Source: Salinicoccus sediminis
Lineage (GTDB): Bacteria > Bacillota > Bacilli > Staphylococcales > Salinicoccaceae
Assembly: GCF_000986795.1 (NCBI RefSeq)
Contig: NZ_LAYZ01000002.1
Location: 1-64,000, forward strand
Length of the DNA stretch: 64,000 nt
Direction of reading: 5' to 3'
Each line of letters begins with the position of its first letter. Position 1 is the stretch's first letter. A program made the position numbers and the translations under genes. The notes under the pieces were generated by a model that was given only the letters and a program-made list of their open reading frames with translations, made no database searches and was not told where the DNA came from. Positions 28,457 through 42,471 of the stretch are shown piece by piece.

Positions 28457-29695
28457 ATGGAACTAAGATGTTCCTGGGACAGAGATGATACGGTGGCACT
28501 TGCGATTTCCGGCGGTGTGGACTCCATGGTCCTCTATCATCTGTTGAAAACTTCATACAGGGACACTTTCGGACGTCTGATACTGCTGCATGTCAATCAC
28601 GGCCAGAGGGTGGCATCGGAAGCGGAGGCGGCCCACATAGTGAATATGGCCGCAGCGGACGGTATCACGTGCGAAACGGTCCGGCTTGATATCGAAAAGG
28701 ATGATTTCAGCCAGGCGGCGGCGCGGGAAGCACGCTATCAGTTTTTCGATGGGATGATGGTGCGCCACGGCGCCCGTGTCCTCCTCACCGCCCATCATCT
28801 GGATGACCAGTACGAATCGGTGATGCACCAGCTGCTCACCGGCAGATACCTGCCGGGCAGGATGGGGATACCATACGCGCGGGAGGAAGAGGGCTACCGC
28901 ATCATCCGGCCGCTGCTCCGCATCCCGCGTGCGGCAATCGAAGCCTATGCCGGCCGTCACCGAGTCACGTACTTCGAAGACGAGTCCAACAGCGGCACCG
29001 GCTATACCCGCAATTATATCCGTCACAATCTGATGAAGGATATCAGGGCATCGGAGCATCTCCAGCCGGACCAGCTTCTGAAGCTGGCGGAGGATCTCGG
29101 TGAGGTCGACGGCATGCTGCGCGAAGAGGCGGCGGGCTTCATCTCGGGCCGGCAGGTGCTGTCACGGAAAGAATTCAACAAAAGGCGCAGGATCAGCCGT
29201 ATCTATATAGTGAACGCGTGGCTCGCCTCCCACGGGCTCGGCGCGAGACGGAGGTACATTGAAGAGATGCTTGATGTGGCATCCTCCGGCACCGCCCAGG
29301 CGGAATTCCCCGTCGGCGGCCGGCTGGTGGTGATCGCCTATGACGAAATGCGTATCGAGGCAGGGGACTCTGTCACGCTTCACCATCTCGACATCACCGA
29401 GAACGGAATGTACAGCTTCAACGGATACGAAATCACGGTCGAAATGGACCCTTCGGAACTGCCCGTCCGCGTACGGACGAAAGAGGAAGGGGACAGGATC
29501 TTTGTGCCGGGCGTCGGCACAAAGAAGCTCTCCCGTCTGTTCATCGACCGGAAAGTGCCGAAGGATGAACGGGAAACCATGCCGGTGGTCACAGGACGGA
29601 GTCATCAAATTATTGCAGTGGGTATAATTTATAATATAATGAAGACACGAGGGAATCACAGTCGATTAAGTGTCGAAAAAGGAGTAAGGCAATGA
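28457..29695 (+). CDS. tilS: tRNA(Ile)-lysidine synthase
   Basis: Converts cytidine 34 of the AUA-reading tRNA-Ile (CAU anticodon) to lysidine. 412 aa with the PP-loop SGGVDSMVL at residues 19-27, HVNHGQR near 50 and [21 protein letters not shown] near 112. The C-terminal TilS domain includes [19 protein letters not shown] 28457 is chosen (GGGAAG upstream, matching family N termini); GTG 28448 is possible. Its stop overlaps hpt by 4 bp. Confidence 0.94.
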   Translation: MELRCSWDRDDTVALAISGGVDSMVLYHLLKTSYRDTFGRLILLHVNHGQRVASEAEAAHIVNMAAADGITCETVRLDIEKDDFSQAAAREARYQFFDGMMVRHGARVLLTAHHLDDQYESVMHQLLTGRYLPGRMGIPYAREEEGYRIIRPLLRIPRAAIEAYAGRHRVTYFEDESNSGTGYTRNYIRHNLMKDIRASEHLQPDQLLKLAEDLGEVDGMLREEAAGFISGRQVLSRKEFNKRRRISRIYIVNAWLASHGLGARRRYIEEMLDVASSGTAQAEFPVGGRLVVIAYDEMRIEAGDSVTLHHLDITENGMYSFNGYEITVEMDPSELPVRVRTKEEGDRIFVPGVGTKKLSRLFIDRKVPKDERETMPVVTGRSHQIIAVGIIYNIMKTRGNHSRLSVEKGVRQ

Positions 29696-30231
29696 GTATT
29701 AAAAATGACATCAGCGAGGTTGTATTGTCCGAGGAGGAAATCCAGGCAATCGCAAAAGAACTGGGGGAGAAGATCACCAGGGACTATGAAGGGAAGACGC
29801 CCATACTCGTTGGGCTGCTCAAAGGCTCCATCATGTTCATGTCCGACCTGATCAAATACATAGATACGCATCTTGAGATAGATTTCATGGATGTTTCAAG
29901 CTATGTAGGCACGAAATCTTCCGGGGAAGTAAAGATATTGAAAGATCTCTCCACTTCAGTGGACGGCCGTCATATCCTGATCGTCGAAGATATCATCGAA
30001 ACCGGGACGACATTGAACTCGATCGTCGATCTGATCGCCTACAGGAATGCAGCATCACTTGAGATTGTGACACTTCTGGATAAGCCCGTGAACCGCAAGC
30101 TTCACGTGGATGTGAAATATGCAGGGACGGAAATCCCTGATGGATTCGTCGTCGGATATGGACTTGATTTCGATGAAAAGTACAGAAATCTGCCATACAT
30201 CGGCCTTTTGAAACCAGAGCTTTATCAATAA
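29692..30231 (+). CDS. hpt: Hypoxanthine phosphoribosyltransferase
   Basis: Purine salvage enzyme making IMP/GMP from hypoxanthine/guanine and PRPP, 179 aa. The PRPP motif [16 protein letters not shown] is near residue 99; [15 protein letters not shown] and the C-terminal [18 protein letters not shown] are family signatures. Translationally coupled to tilS (ATGA overlap), the conserved tilS-hpt-ftsH order. Confidence 0.96.
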   Translation: MSIKNDISEVVLSEEEIQAIAKELGEKITRDYEGKTPILVGLLKGSIMFMSDLIKYIDTHLEIDFMDVSSYVGTKSSGEVKILKDLSTSVDGRHILIVEDIIETGTTLNSIVDLIAYRNAASLEIVTLLDKPVNRKLHVDVKYAGTEIPDGFVVGYGLDFDEKYRNLPYIGLLKPELYQ

Positions 30232-30262
30232 ATCAAAACAGTGGAATAGTATTGTGAAATTA

Positions 30263-30271
30263 TGGTATTAT
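30263..30271 (+). promoter_or_regulatory. Possible extended -10 promoter of ftsH
   Basis: TGG-TATTAT (30263-30271), about 35 bp before the ftsH ATG. No clear -35 hexamer is seen. The extended -10 could support sigma-A initiation. Confidence 0.4.
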
Positions 30272-30305
30272 TTCTGTTAGTCGTATTAGAAATGGAGGTT
30301 TACGG

Positions 30306-32444
<2,139 letters not shown>

Positions 32445-32453
32445 GACACATGT

Positions 32454-32480
32454 AAAGTCGCCCGGATGGGCGACTTTTGT
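32454..32480 (+). terminator. Terminator of ftsH
   Basis: AAAGTCGCCC-GGAT-GGGCGACTTT, perfect 10-bp stem, then TG. Confidence 0.8.
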
Positions 32481-32502
32481 GCGATATTAGGGAGGAAAAC
32501 AA

Positions 32503-33372
32503 ATGGATCATCTGATCAGAGGAATCGGAATGAATGATGAAATAAGAATTTTTTCTGTCGATACGACAGAAACGGTAAACGAGGCAGTCACAAGGCACGG
32601 GGCCTACCCGACAGCTGCTGCGGCCCTCGGCCGTACGATGACTGCCGGGCTCATGATGGGTTCTATGCTGAAAAATGAAGAGAAGGTGACTGTGACACTG
32701 CAGGGCGGCGGCCCGATCGGTGCAATCGTCGTCGACAGCAATGCCAAGGGCAAAGTGCGCGGCTACCTGAGCAACCCCCAGGTGCATTTCCCGCTGAATG
32801 AACATGGCAAGCTCGATGTCCGGCGTGCAGTGGGCACGGATGGATTTCTCAACGTGGTCAAGGATATCGGACTGAAGGAGCATTTCACAGGCTCGACCGA
32901 AATCATTTCCGGGGAAATCGGGGAGGACTTTTCCTACTACTTCTATACGAGTGAGCAGGTGCCTTCCATCGTGGCACTCGGTGTGCTTGTGAACCCGGAC
33001 AACACGATCAAAGCCGCCGGCGGCTTCATCATACAGGTCATGCCCGGCGCGAGCGAGGAGACGATGGACTTCCTCGACAGGCGGGCGGGTGAAATGACAC
33101 CTGTATCGAAGCTGATCGACCAGGGTCTCACGCCTTCGGAGATCATCGACGAAGTACTCGGCCGCGACAACTGGCGCAAACTCGATGAAATGCCTGTGGC
33201 GTTCGAATGTACATGTTCCAAGGAGCGTTTCCTGAATGCTATTGCTACACTTGATGCCCAGGAAATTGTTACAATGATCAAAGAGGACGGCGGAGCGGAA
33301 GCGGACTGTCATTTCTGCCGCAACAAAGTCTGGATCGAGAAAGAGGAGCTTGAGGCGCTTATCACGCATTAA
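32503..33372 (+). CDS. hslO: Redox-regulated chaperone Hsp33
   Basis: 289-aa holdase activated by oxidation. The N-terminal chaperone domain starts [27 protein letters not shown]. The C-terminal redox switch has the four zinc cysteines as CTCSKER (CxC near residue 236) and CHFC (CxxC near 267). Gene order ftsH-hslO-cysK is conserved in Bacillales. GGGAGGAAAAC precedes the ATG. Confidence 0.96.
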   Translation: MDHLIRGIGMNDEIRIFSVDTTETVNEAVTRHGAYPTAAAALGRTMTAGLMMGSMLKNEEKVTVTLQGGGPIGAIVVDSNAKGKVRGYLSNPQVHFPLNEHGKLDVRRAVGTDGFLNVVKDIGLKEHFTGSTEIISGEIGEDFSYYFYTSEQVPSIVALGVLVNPDNTIKAAGGFIIQVMPGASEETMDFLDRRAGEMTPVSKLIDQGLTPSEIIDEVLGRDNWRKLDEMPVAFECTCSKERFLNAIATLDAQEIVTMIKEDGGAEADCHFCRNKVWIEKEELEALITH

Positions 33373-33374
33373 AG

Positions 33375-33403
33375 TTGATTTCACGGTGCATTAGTGGTAC
33401 ACT
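33375..33403 (+). promoter_or_regulatory. Promoter of cysK
   Basis: TTGATT (33375-33380), 17 bp, TACACT (33398-33403) with a TGG extended -10. It begins 3 bp after the hslO stop. A CymR operator would be expected near here by analogy, but I could not identify one with confidence. Confidence 0.6.
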
Positions 33404-33439
33404 ATTCATAGCTATTAACTAGGGATAAAGGAGCATATT

Positions 33440-34369
33440 ATGAGTAAAATTTATAATAACATTTCAGAAGTGATCGGCAACACACCACTTGTAAAATTGA
33501 ACAACCTTACTGATGATGACTCAGCTGATATTTACGTTAAGCTTGAATTCATGAACCCTGGAAGCTCTGTAAAAGACAGAATCGCGCTCTCCATGATCGA
33601 AGCGGCGGAAAAAGAGGGCAGACTTGATAAAGACACGACCATCATCGAGCCGACGAGCGGCAACACCGGTATCGGCCTTGCCATGGTCGCCGCCAGCAAA
33701 GGGTACAAAGCGACGCTCGTCATGCCGGATACCATGAGCAAGGAACGCCGCAACCTGCTCAAGGCATACGGGGCGGAACTGATTCTGACTCCCGGTGCCG
33801 AAGGGATGAAAGGCGCGATAAAAAAGGCGGAGGAGCTTGCAGAGAAGCACGGCTACTTCATGCCGCAGCAGTTCGAGAATATGGCGAACCCTGAGATCCA
33901 TGCGAAAACGACAGGCAGGGAGCTTGTGGAGCAGACTGAGGGGATTTCCGTCGACGGATTCGTATCCGGTATCGGCACGGGCGGTACGATTTCCGGTGCG
34001 GGAAAAGTGCTGAAAGAGGCACATCCTGAACTCAGGATCTATGCGCTTGAACCTGAAGACTCTGCCATACTGAGCGGCGGGGAGCCGGGCCCCCATAAGA
34101 TCCAGGGCCTCGGCGCCGGATTTGTACCGGGTACACTGGATACCGAAGTCTACGATGAAGTCGTGACGGTGGGCAACGAGGCAGCAATGGAAAGGGCACG
34201 GGAAATGGCGGCAAAAGAAGGCATTCTCGGAGGCATCTCTTCCGGCGCCGCAGTCGAAGCATCCATCCAGGTGGCCAAGAAACTGGGCAAAGGCAAGAAC
34301 GTCATCACGGTTCTGCCATCCAATGGTGAAAGGTACCTCTCCACACCGCTTTTCAATTTTGAAGATTAA
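33440..34369 (+). CDS. cysK: Cysteine synthase A (O-acetylserine sulfhydrylase)
   Basis: PLP enzyme making cysteine from O-acetylserine and sulfide, 309 aa. The PLP lysine is Lys45 in [10 protein letters not shown], the substrate loop is [10 protein letters not shown] near residue 72, and the phosphate loop is [10 protein letters not shown] near 179. The C terminus has [10 protein letters not shown]. Own promoter and strong terminator. CysK in Bacillus also partners CymR in sulfur regulation. Confidence 0.97.
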   Translation: MSKIYNNISEVIGNTPLVKLNNLTDDDSADIYVKLEFMNPGSSVKDRIALSMIEAAEKEGRLDKDTTIIEPTSGNTGIGLAMVAASKGYKATLVMPDTMSKERRNLLKAYGAELILTPGAEGMKGAIKKAEELAEKHGYFMPQQFENMANPEIHAKTTGRELVEQTEGISVDGFVSGIGTGGTISGAGKVLKEAHPELRIYALEPEDSAILSGGEPGPHKIQGLGAGFVPGTLDTEVYDEVVTVGNEAAMERAREMAAKEGILGGISSGAAVEASIQVAKKLGKGKNVITVLPSNGERYLSTPLFNFED

Positions 34370-34386
34370 GAACCACTGATGGCCAG

Positions 34387-34424
34387 ATACCATATCCCGC
34401 GCGGGGTATGGTATTTTATTTTTG
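34387..34424 (+). terminator. Terminator of cysK
   Basis: ATACCATA pairs with TATGGTAT, enclosing a GC core TCCCGCGCGGGG; TTTATTTTT follows. Confidence 0.85.
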
Positions 34425-34455
34425 GCGCAGGCCATTATATTTCTCCCCCGGGACG

Positions 34456-34464
34456 TGTTATAAT
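34456..34464 (+). promoter_or_regulatory. Extended -10 promoter of the fol operon
   Basis: TGT-TATAAT (34456-34464), 33 bp before folP. A weak TATATT lies 17 bp upstream as a possible -35. Confidence 0.6.
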
Positions 34465-34496
34465 ATGTCTATTATTATGGAATAGAGGATGATAGT

Positions 34497-35285
34497 ATGG
34501 AGCGGCTCAAGATAATGGGCATACTGAATGTGACGCCGGATTCATTCAGTGACGGCGGGAAGTATAATTCTGTGGAGGACGCATTCGTCCGTGCACGCAG
34601 CATGGTCCATGAAGGTGTGGATATCATAGATGTCGGAGGCTATTCAACGCGTCCCGGCTACACGGAGATTACAGAGGAGGAAGAGATCAGCCGCGTCGTG
34701 CCGGTAATAGAAGCGATACGCGATCTCGGCCCTGCCATCTCCATCGACACTTTCCGGGGGCCTGTGGCACGCCGCGCGCTTGAAGCCGGCGCGACCATGA
34801 TCAACGACCAGTGGCGCGGAACATATGATGAAACGATCCTTGACGCCGCCCGTGACTTCGATGCTCCGATATTCCTGATGCACAATAATGATCATGCATC
34901 GTACGGGGATGTGGTGGAAGACATGATACAAGAGCTTGTGGCGTCTGCGGAACTCGCCAAATCCCACGGTGTAAAGAATGGGAACATCTGGCTTGATCCG
35001 GGGATAGGCTTTGTGAAGTCCCGTGAAGAGGAACTGGAAGTCATGCGCCGTCTCGATGAGCTGGTCGCAGTCGGCTACCCTGTGCTCCTTGCGACGAGCC
35101 GCAAACGGATGATCAAGGAACTCATGGATGAAGAGACTCCCGCCCACGGCCGCGATGAGGCGACAGCCGCGACGACGATCCACGGCATCAACAAAGGGGT
35201 CGCCGGAGTGCGCGTCCACAATGTCGCATTGAACCGCAAGCTGGCGGATGCCTATGTCAGACTGAAGGGGGACCTCGATGGATAA
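34497..35285 (+). CDS. folP: Dihydropteroate synthase
   Basis: Joins p-aminobenzoate to dihydropterin pyrophosphate; sulfonamide target. 262 aa, with GILNVTPDSFSDGGKYN at residues 8-24, DVGGYSTRPGY near 47, MINDQWRG near 100 and the C-terminal RVHNV. folB starts 8 bp before its stop. First gene of the folP-folB-folK-dus-lysS run. Confidence 0.96.
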   Translation: MERLKIMGILNVTPDSFSDGGKYNSVEDAFVRARSMVHEGVDIIDVGGYSTRPGYTEITEEEEISRVVPVIEAIRDLGPAISIDTFRGPVARRALEAGATMINDQWRGTYDETILDAARDFDAPIFLMHNNDHASYGDVVEDMIQELVASAELAKSHGVKNGNIWLDPGIGFVKSREEELEVMRRLDELVAVGYPVLLATSRKRMIKELMDEETPAHGRDEATAATTIHGINKGVAGVRVHNVALNRKLADAYVRLKGDLDG

Positions 35286-35643
35286 CATCAGATTAAACGG
35301 CATCAAGACCTATGCCTATCATGGTGTGTTCGATGCGGAACAAAAGCTCGGCCAGTTCTTCATCACGGATGTGGTCATGTATCTTGATCTTTCGGCAGCC
35401 TCTAAGCATGACGATCTGGAGCAGACTGTGCATTACGGTGAAGCTTATGCAATGATCGAGGAAATCATCAAGGGCCCGCCTGTGAATCTGATCGAGCATC
35501 TGGCGGAAAAAGTGTCGGGAGCCCTGTTTGACCGGTATGATAAAATAATAGAGACAGAAGTGACAATAGCGAAACCAAACCCTCCCATCGAGGGGAATTA
35601 TGATAATGTGAGCATTACACTGAACAGAAAGCGGGAAGAATAA
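35278..35643 (+). CDS. folB: Dihydroneopterin aldolase
   Basis: 121-aa folate enzyme converting dihydroneopterin to hydroxymethyl-dihydropterin. Signatures: GIKTYAYHGVFDAEQKLGQFF at residues 8-28 (catalytic Tyr/Lys region), VHYGEAYAMIEEI, LIEHLAEKV and TIAKPNPPIEG with the active-site Lys. It overlaps folP by 8 bp and folK by 1 bp. Confidence 0.95.
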   Translation: MDNIRLNGIKTYAYHGVFDAEQKLGQFFITDVVMYLDLSAASKHDDLEQTVHYGEAYAMIEEIIKGPPVNLIEHLAEKVSGALFDRYDKIIETEVTIAKPNPPIEGNYDNVSITLNRKREE

Positions 35644-36111
35644 TGGCAGTTGCATATTTGGGTCTCGGGAGCAACCTGGGAAACCGCAGGGAGAACCTTG
35701 ATTCTGCCGTCCGCAGGCTCGATGAACAAAGCGAAATCAGTGTGACGGAACGATCGTCACTGTATGAGACAGAGCCGTACGGCAAAACGGATCAGCCGGA
35801 CTTCATCAACATGTGTGTAGAGGTTGAAACGCGCATTTCACCTCTGGAGCTTCTGGAGAATGTGCTGGCCATCGAACATGAACTGGGCCGGGTGCGCAAG
35901 GAAGTATGGGGACCCCGGACAATAGATATCGATATTCTGTTGTATGAAGACCTGGAACTCTCCCTCGACGACCTGAGCATTCCGCACACGGAGATGCACA
36001 AGCGCGCGTTCGTTCTCGATCCATTGGCCGAAATTGCCGGCGGACGGATCCATCCGGGATTCGGGAAGACCGTACAGACGCTGAAGGAAGAACTGGAAGC
36101 CGGTGAGAAGA

Positions 36112-36119
<8 letters not shown>
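35643..36119 (+). CDS. folK: 6-hydroxymethyl-7,8-dihydropterin pyrophosphokinase
   Basis: 158-aa HPPK. Family blocks: [20 protein letters not shown] at the N terminus, [19 protein letters not shown], and the metal-binding [18 protein letters not shown] near residue 90. Start overlaps the folB stop; the end overlaps the dus gene by 8 bp. Confidence 0.96.
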
Positions 36120-38606
<2,487 letters not shown>

Positions 38607-38627
38607 TGTAAAGGTACCATAATGATG

Positions 38628-38655
38628 CACCCGGGGGCTCCCGGGTGTATTATTC
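38628..38655 (+). terminator. Terminator of the fol-lysS operon
   Basis: CACCCGGG-GGCT-CCCGGGTG, perfect 8-bp GC-rich stem, then TATTATT. Confidence 0.8.
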
Positions 38656-38678
38656 CAATAATAAAAACAGCGAAAGTG

Positions 38679-38706
38679 TTGACGAAAATACTGTTCATGG
38701 TATATT
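38679..38706 (+). promoter_or_regulatory. Promoter of the tRNA array
   Basis: TTGACG (38679-38684), 16 bp, TATATT (38701-38706) with a TGG just upstream. Placed 34 bp before the first tRNA. Confidence 0.7.
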
Positions 38707-38739
38707 ATATAAAAGTCGACGTTATTAATAAGCCCTACA

Positions 38740-38815
38740 GGAGAATTAGCTCAGCTGGGAGAGCATCTGCCTTACAAGCAGAGGGTCGGCGGTTCGAACC
38801 CGTCATTCTCCACCA
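38740..38815 (+). tRNA. tRNA-Val (anticodon TAC)
   Basis: Cloverleaf with acceptor GGAGAAT/ATTCTCC and anticodon stem CTGCC-TTACAAG-CAG reading TAC. TTCGAAC T-loop. CCA is encoded (38813-38815). First of eight tRNAs. Confidence 0.96.
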
Positions 38816-38824
38816 TTAATAATA

Positions 38825-38900
<76 letters not shown>

Positions 38901-38911
38901 TTCACTATAAT

Positions 38912-38986
38912 GCGGAAGTAGTTCAGTGGTAGAACATCACCTTGCCAAGGTGGGGGTCGCGGGTTCGAATCCCGTCTTCCGCTCCA
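38912..38986 (+). tRNA. tRNA-Gly (anticodon GCC)
   Basis: Acceptor GCGGAAG/CTTCCGC, anticodon loop TTGCCAA between CACC and GGTG, T-loop TTCGAAT, encoded CCA. Confidence 0.96.
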
Positions 38987-39049
38987 TTTTTATTAAGCGG
39001 TCATGCCGTTTTATTTTTTTTGAAGCAAACAACTCAAATTTTTATATAT

Positions 39050-39123
39050 GCGCCCGTAGCTCAATTGGATAGAGCGTTTGACTACGGATCAAGAGGTTAG
39101 GGGTTCGACTCCTCTCGGGCGCG
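39050..39123 (+). tRNA. tRNA-Arg (anticodon ACG)
   Basis: Acceptor GCGCCCG/CGGGCGC with discriminator G. Anticodon loop CTACGGA gives ACG, whose A34 is expected to be edited to inosine by TadA. No CCA encoded. It follows a 63-bp T-rich gap. Confidence 0.94.
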
Positions 39124-39135
39124 CTTGTACAGCCA

Positions 39136-39209
39136 CGGGAAGTAGCTCAGCTTGGTAGAGCACTTGGTTTGGGACCAAGGGGTCGCAGGTTCGAATCCTG
39201 TCTTCCCGA
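39136..39209 (+). tRNA. tRNA-Pro (anticodon TGG)
   Basis: Acceptor CGGGAAG/CTTCCCG, anticodon loop TTTGGGA between CTTGG and CCAAG, T-loop TTCGAAT. No CCA encoded. Confidence 0.95.
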
Positions 39210-39219
39210 TTTATATTAC

Positions 39220-39303
39220 GCGGGTGTGGCGGAATTGGCAGACGCGCTAGAATCAGGATCTAGTGTCTTTAACGACGTGGGGGTTCGAGTCCCTTCACCC
39301 GCA
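39220..39303 (+). tRNA. tRNA-Leu (anticodon CAG)
   Basis: Class II tRNA of 84 nt with a long variable arm. Acceptor GCGGGTG/CACCCGC; anticodon stem CTAGA/TCTAG around ATCAGGA gives CAG. No CCA encoded. A dedicated CUG reader fits a genome richer in GC than Staphylococcus. Confidence 0.94.
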
Positions 39304-39323
39304 TTTTTCTATATATGTTTCAT

Positions 39324-39396
39324 GGGGGCTTAGCTCAGCTGGGAGAGCGCCTGCTTTGCACGCAGGAGGTCAGCGGTTCGATCCCGCTAGTCTCCA
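39324..39396 (+). tRNA. tRNA-Ala (anticodon TGC)
   Basis: Anticodon stem CCTGC/GCAGG around TTTGCAC reads TGC. The acceptor GGGGGCT pairs with AGTCTCC using two G-U pairs. T-loop TTCGATC. No CCA encoded. Confidence 0.94.
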
Positions 39397-39417
39397 CTTT
39401 TTTTAATTACATAGTGG

Positions 39418-39491
<74 letters not shown>

Positions 39492-39494
39492 TTC

Positions 39495-39524
39495 AAAAAG
39501 CACGGAAATATCCGTGCTTTTTTA
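39495..39524. terminator. Bidirectional terminator tRNA array / pdxR
   Basis: AAAAGCACGGA-AATA-TCCGTGCTTTT with flanking A and T runs; serves the tRNA transcript and the convergent regulator gene. Confidence 0.88.
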
Positions 39525-40862
39525 TTATGGGAAAATATCCCCGAGAAATGCGGCCAGTATATCCATGATCTCCTCCGCGCTCTTTTCGCCGATGCCGATG
39601 AGAACTGTATCCGCCAGTCCCTCCGCATGCGAATACTTGCTGCCGTGGACCAGGCTGTGTTTTTCGGCCGGGGCGCGGAGATCTGTGCCGGGCACCCGCA
39701 GCATGAAATGCATGCCGGTATGGTCCCCGTATATTTCGATGCCTTCATATTCCCCCCTGAGCCGCGCGGTGACGGCCTCCATCTTTGTACGGTATATTTT
39801 GCGCACCCTGTTGATATGCCGCTCCAGGTAACCGCGCTCCATGAAACGGGCGACGATGAGCTGCATCTGCCGCGGCACATTGCAGGACAGCTGTTTTGCA
39901 TAATAAAGTTCCGCCAGACTCTTCGGCAGCACCATGCAGGAGAGCCTGAGAGAGGGATAGAGGGCCTTTGAGAACGTGCTCATGTAAATGGTCCGGTCGT
40001 TCTGATCGAGTCCCTGCAGGGAGGACAGGGGCCGTCCTGTGTATCTGAACTCACTGTCATAGTCATCTTCGATGATGTATGTGCCTGCGGCCCCTGCGTG
40101 GTTCAGCAGCTGGATGCGCTTTTGAAGCGATAGCACAACACCGCTCGGAAACTGATGGGAAGGAGTGACATGGACGACCGGGTTGGAGAGGGCCTGCACG
40201 GTTCCCGTATCCACGCCGTCCTCTCTGACCGGGGCGAAATCGACTTTGATGCCGAGCCTCTCCAGCACCTTTTTGACGACGGGATAGCCCGGGTCCTCGA
40301 TTGTCATTGCCGGGTGGCCCATCAGATAGAGGACCTGTTCGAGCAGGTATTCCGTGGAGGGCCCGATGAAGATCTGGTCGGTTGAACAGATGACACCCCG
40401 GTTGATGTGCAGGTAATGCCTGATCTGTTCCCTGAGCCGCCTTTCACCGCTTTCATCACCGAGGTTCAAAAGCTCATCATCCGAAAAGACCTCCCTGGCG
40501 ATATGCTTCAGTACATCACTCTGGACAATCGTCGTATCCACCGTGCCCGGAGGGAGGGCATAGTGCTTTTTCTCTTTTCTCACTATATCGGCTGCGGTCT
40601 CCCTGACCCCCGCTTCCAGCTGTGCGACGGGGGTGACGAAATAGCCGCTTTTCTCCCTGCTGTATATCAGGTCTTCATCCAGCAGGCGGCCGTAGGCATT
40701 TTCAATCGTCGTCTGGCTGATGGAAAGGTCGTGCTGCAGCTGGCGCTTGCTGGGGAGTTTTTCATCATTTTCAAGCTCCCCCCGGATGATCTGCTGCCTG
40801 ATGGTGTCATAAATCTGTTGGAATAAAGGGATATCCGAATTCTTATCCAGACTGATCAGCAT
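39525..40862 (-). CDS. pdxR: MocR/PdxR-type regulator (GntR HTH fused to aminotransferase)
   Basis: 445 aa. Residues 1-75 are a GntR-type winged helix (PLFQQIYDTIRQQIIRGEL, LPSKRQLQHDLSISQTTIENAY). Residues about 105-445 are a fold-type I aminotransferase-like domain with YIIEDDYDSEFRY and the PLP lysine in YMSTFSKALYPSLRLS. Divergent from pdxST, the arrangement known for PdxR, which binds PLP and activates PLP synthesis when PLP is low. GAGGAGGTC precedes the ATG. Two palindromes lie in the shared 101-bp promoter region. Confidence 0.92.
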   Translation of the reverse strand: MLISLDKNSDIPLFQQIYDTIRQQIIRGELENDEKLPSKRQLQHDLSISQTTIENAYGRLLDEDLIYSREKSGYFVTPVAQLEAGVRETAADIVRKEKKHYALPPGTVDTTIVQSDVLKHIAREVFSDDELLNLGDESGERRLREQIRHYLHINRGVICSTDQIFIGPSTEYLLEQVLYLMGHPAMTIEDPGYPVVKKVLERLGIKVDFAPVREDGVDTGTVQALSNPVVHVTPSHQFPSGVVLSLQKRIQLLNHAGAAGTYIIEDDYDSEFRYTGRPLSSLQGLDQNDRTIYMSTFSKALYPSLRLSCMVLPKSLAELYYAKQLSCNVPRQMQLIVARFMERGYLERHINRVRKIYRTKMEAVTARLRGEYEGIEIYGDHTGMHFMLRVPGTDLRAPAEKHSLVHGSKYSHAEGLADTVLIGIGEKSAEEIMDILAAFLGDIFP

Positions 40863-40892
40863 AATCTGACCTCCTCAATCTATTTCAAACTG

Positions 40893-40906
40893 ATACTTTA
40901 GAGTAT
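40893..40906. promoter_or_regulatory. Putative PdxR operator 1
   Basis: ATACT-TTAG-AGTAT, perfect 14-bp palindrome, centred about 28 bp from operator 2. It lies upstream of the pdxS -10. Confidence 0.6.
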
Positions 40907-40919
40907 TCAGATTTCATTC

Positions 40920-40938
40920 TATACTATTTTAGTATAAT
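40920..40938. promoter_or_regulatory. Putative PdxR operator 2 over divergent promoters
   Basis: TATACTA-TTT-TAGTATA, perfect 17-bp palindrome at 40920-40936. It overlaps the pdxS -10 (TATAAT, 40933-40938) and, on the other strand, a TTGCGA-16-TAGAAT promoter for pdxR. It shares the ATACT/AGTAT half-sites of operator 1. Confidence 0.62.
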
Positions 40939-40963
40939 CGCAATAGGAAAGGGAGTCGTAAGC

Positions 40964-41848
40964 ATGCAGCAGACAGGAACTGAAAGGGTCAAAAGAGGAA
41001 TGGCGGAAATGCAGAAGGGCGGCGTGATCATGGACGTCGTCAACGCGGAACAGGCCAAAGTCGCGGAAGCGGCGGGAGCCGTTGCGGTCATGGCGCTTGA
41101 ACGTGTGCCATCCGACATCAGAGCGGCGGGCGGCGTTGCAAGGGCGTGCGATCCGCGCATCGTCGAAGAAGTGGTGGATGCGGTATCCATACCGGTCATG
41201 GCGAAGTGCAGGATCGGCCACATCACCGAAGCGCGGGTGCTGGAGTCACTCGGGGTGGACTATATAGATGAATCTGAGGTCCTCACACCGGCGGATGAAG
41301 TGTTCCACCTCAAAAAGGATGATTACACCGTGCCGTTCGTGTGCGGCTGCCGCAACATCGGCGAAGCGGCAAGACGGATCGGGGAAGGCGCCTCCATGCT
41401 GCGCACGAAGGGGGAGCCGGGCACCGGCAACATCGTCGAGGCGGTGAGGCACATGAGGATGGTGAACCAGGAAGTGCGCCAGATTTCAGTGATGAGCGAT
41501 GACGAGCTCATGACCGAGGCGAAAAACCAGGGCGCACCATACGATGTCCTCAAGGAGATAAAGATGCTCGGCAAACTGCCGGTCGTGAACTTTGCGGCAG
41601 GCGGGGTCGCGACACCGCAGGATGCGGCACTCATGATGGAACTCGGTGCAGACGGCGTATTCGTCGGCTCAGGCGTATTCAAGTCGGAAAATCCGGAGAA
41701 GTTCGCCAAGGCGATCGTTGAAGCAACGACGCATTACCAGGACTACGAACTGATCGGCAGGCTGGCGAAGGAGCTCGGCTCGGCGATGACCGGCATCGAT
41801 ATCAGCCAGCTGTCGCTGGAAGAGAGGATGCAGGAACGCGGATGGTGA
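40964..41848 (+). CDS. pdxS: Pyridoxal 5'-phosphate synthase lyase subunit
   Basis: 294-aa TIM-barrel subunit that makes PLP from ribose-5-P, glyceraldehyde-3-P and ammonia from PdxT. Conserved: [46 protein letters not shown] near the N terminus, VMAKCRIGH with the catalytic Lys, EVLTPAD and [15 protein letters not shown]. Overlaps pdxT. Probably activated by the divergent PdxR. Confidence 0.97.
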   Translation: MQQTGTERVKRGMAEMQKGGVIMDVVNAEQAKVAEAAGAVAVMALERVPSDIRAAGGVARACDPRIVEEVVDAVSIPVMAKCRIGHITEARVLESLGVDYIDESEVLTPADEVFHLKKDDYTVPFVCGCRNIGEAARRIGEGASMLRTKGEPGTGNIVEAVRHMRMVNQEVRQISVMSDDELMTEAKNQGAPYDVLKEIKMLGKLPVVNFAAGGVATPQDAALMMELGADGVFVGSGVFKSENPEKFAKAIVEATTHYQDYELIGRLAKELGSAMTGIDISQLSLEERMQERGW

Positions 41849-42426
41849 TGAAGATCGGCATACTCGCCCTGCAGGGGGCTGTGAGGGAGCATGCGCGCCT
41901 TGTCGAAGCATGCGGCCATGAAGCGGTGCCCATCAAACGGGTGGAGGAACTTAAGCATATAGACGGCCTCATCCTCCCGGGCGGCGAATCCACCACGATG
42001 CGCCGGCTGATGGACCGCTACGGTTTCACAGAGGTGCTCCGTCAAAGCAGCCTTCCCATGTTCGGCACATGCGCCGGATTGATACTGCTTGCCGAAAACG
42101 TGACAGACCAAACCTGCGGCCACTTGGGAAAGCTCGATATCACTGTCGCGAGGAATTCATTCGGCCGGCAGGTGGACAGTTTTGAAGCACAACTGGATGT
42201 TAGAGGCATAGACGAAAAGGCGGAAGCGGTCTTCATCCGGGCGCCGCATATCGTGTCGGCCGGCAGCGGCGTGGAGATCCTGTCCGAAACGGCCGGCAAA
42301 ACCGTCGCGGTACGTTCGGAACGCCACCTCGGCATTTCATTCCATCCGGAGCTCACCGATTCCACGGTATTCCATCAGTACTTCATTGATATGGTCGCAT
42401 CCCTTGCCGCAGAAACAATACGATAA
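41842..42426 (+). CDS. pdxT: Pyridoxal 5'-phosphate synthase glutaminase subunit
   Basis: 194-aa glutamine amidotransferase supplying ammonia to Pdx[17 protein letters not shown] at the N terminus, [12 protein letters not shown] near residue 45, the nucleophile in [11 protein letters not shown] near 78, and the HPEL catalytic His near 173. Starts at ATG 41842 or 41848 (the latter shares bases with the pdxS stop); ribosome sites do not decide clearly. Ends at a perfect 17-bp terminator stem. Confidence 0.95.
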   Translation: MVMKIGILALQGAVREHARLVEACGHEAVPIKRVEELKHIDGLILPGGESTTMRRLMDRYGFTEVLRQSSLPMFGTCAGLILLAENVTDQTCGHLGKLDITVARNSFGRQVDSFEAQLDVRGIDEKAEAVFIRAPHIVSAGSGVEILSETAGKTVAVRSERHLGISFHPELTDSTVFHQYFIDMVASLAAETIR

Positions 42427-42431
42427 AACCA

Positions 42432-42469
42432 AAAAGCGCAAGATCAACATGAGTTGATCTTGCGCTTTT
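42432..42469. terminator. Bidirectional terminator pdxST / ABC importer
   Basis: AAAAGCGCAAGATCAAC-ATGA-GTTGATCTTGCGCTTTT, a perfect 17-bp stem between convergent transcripts. Confidence 0.92.
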
Positions 42470-42471
42470 CA

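Noticed and set aside
33521-34435. 304-codon open frame on the minus strand
   Set aside because: Antisense to cysK and across its terminator.
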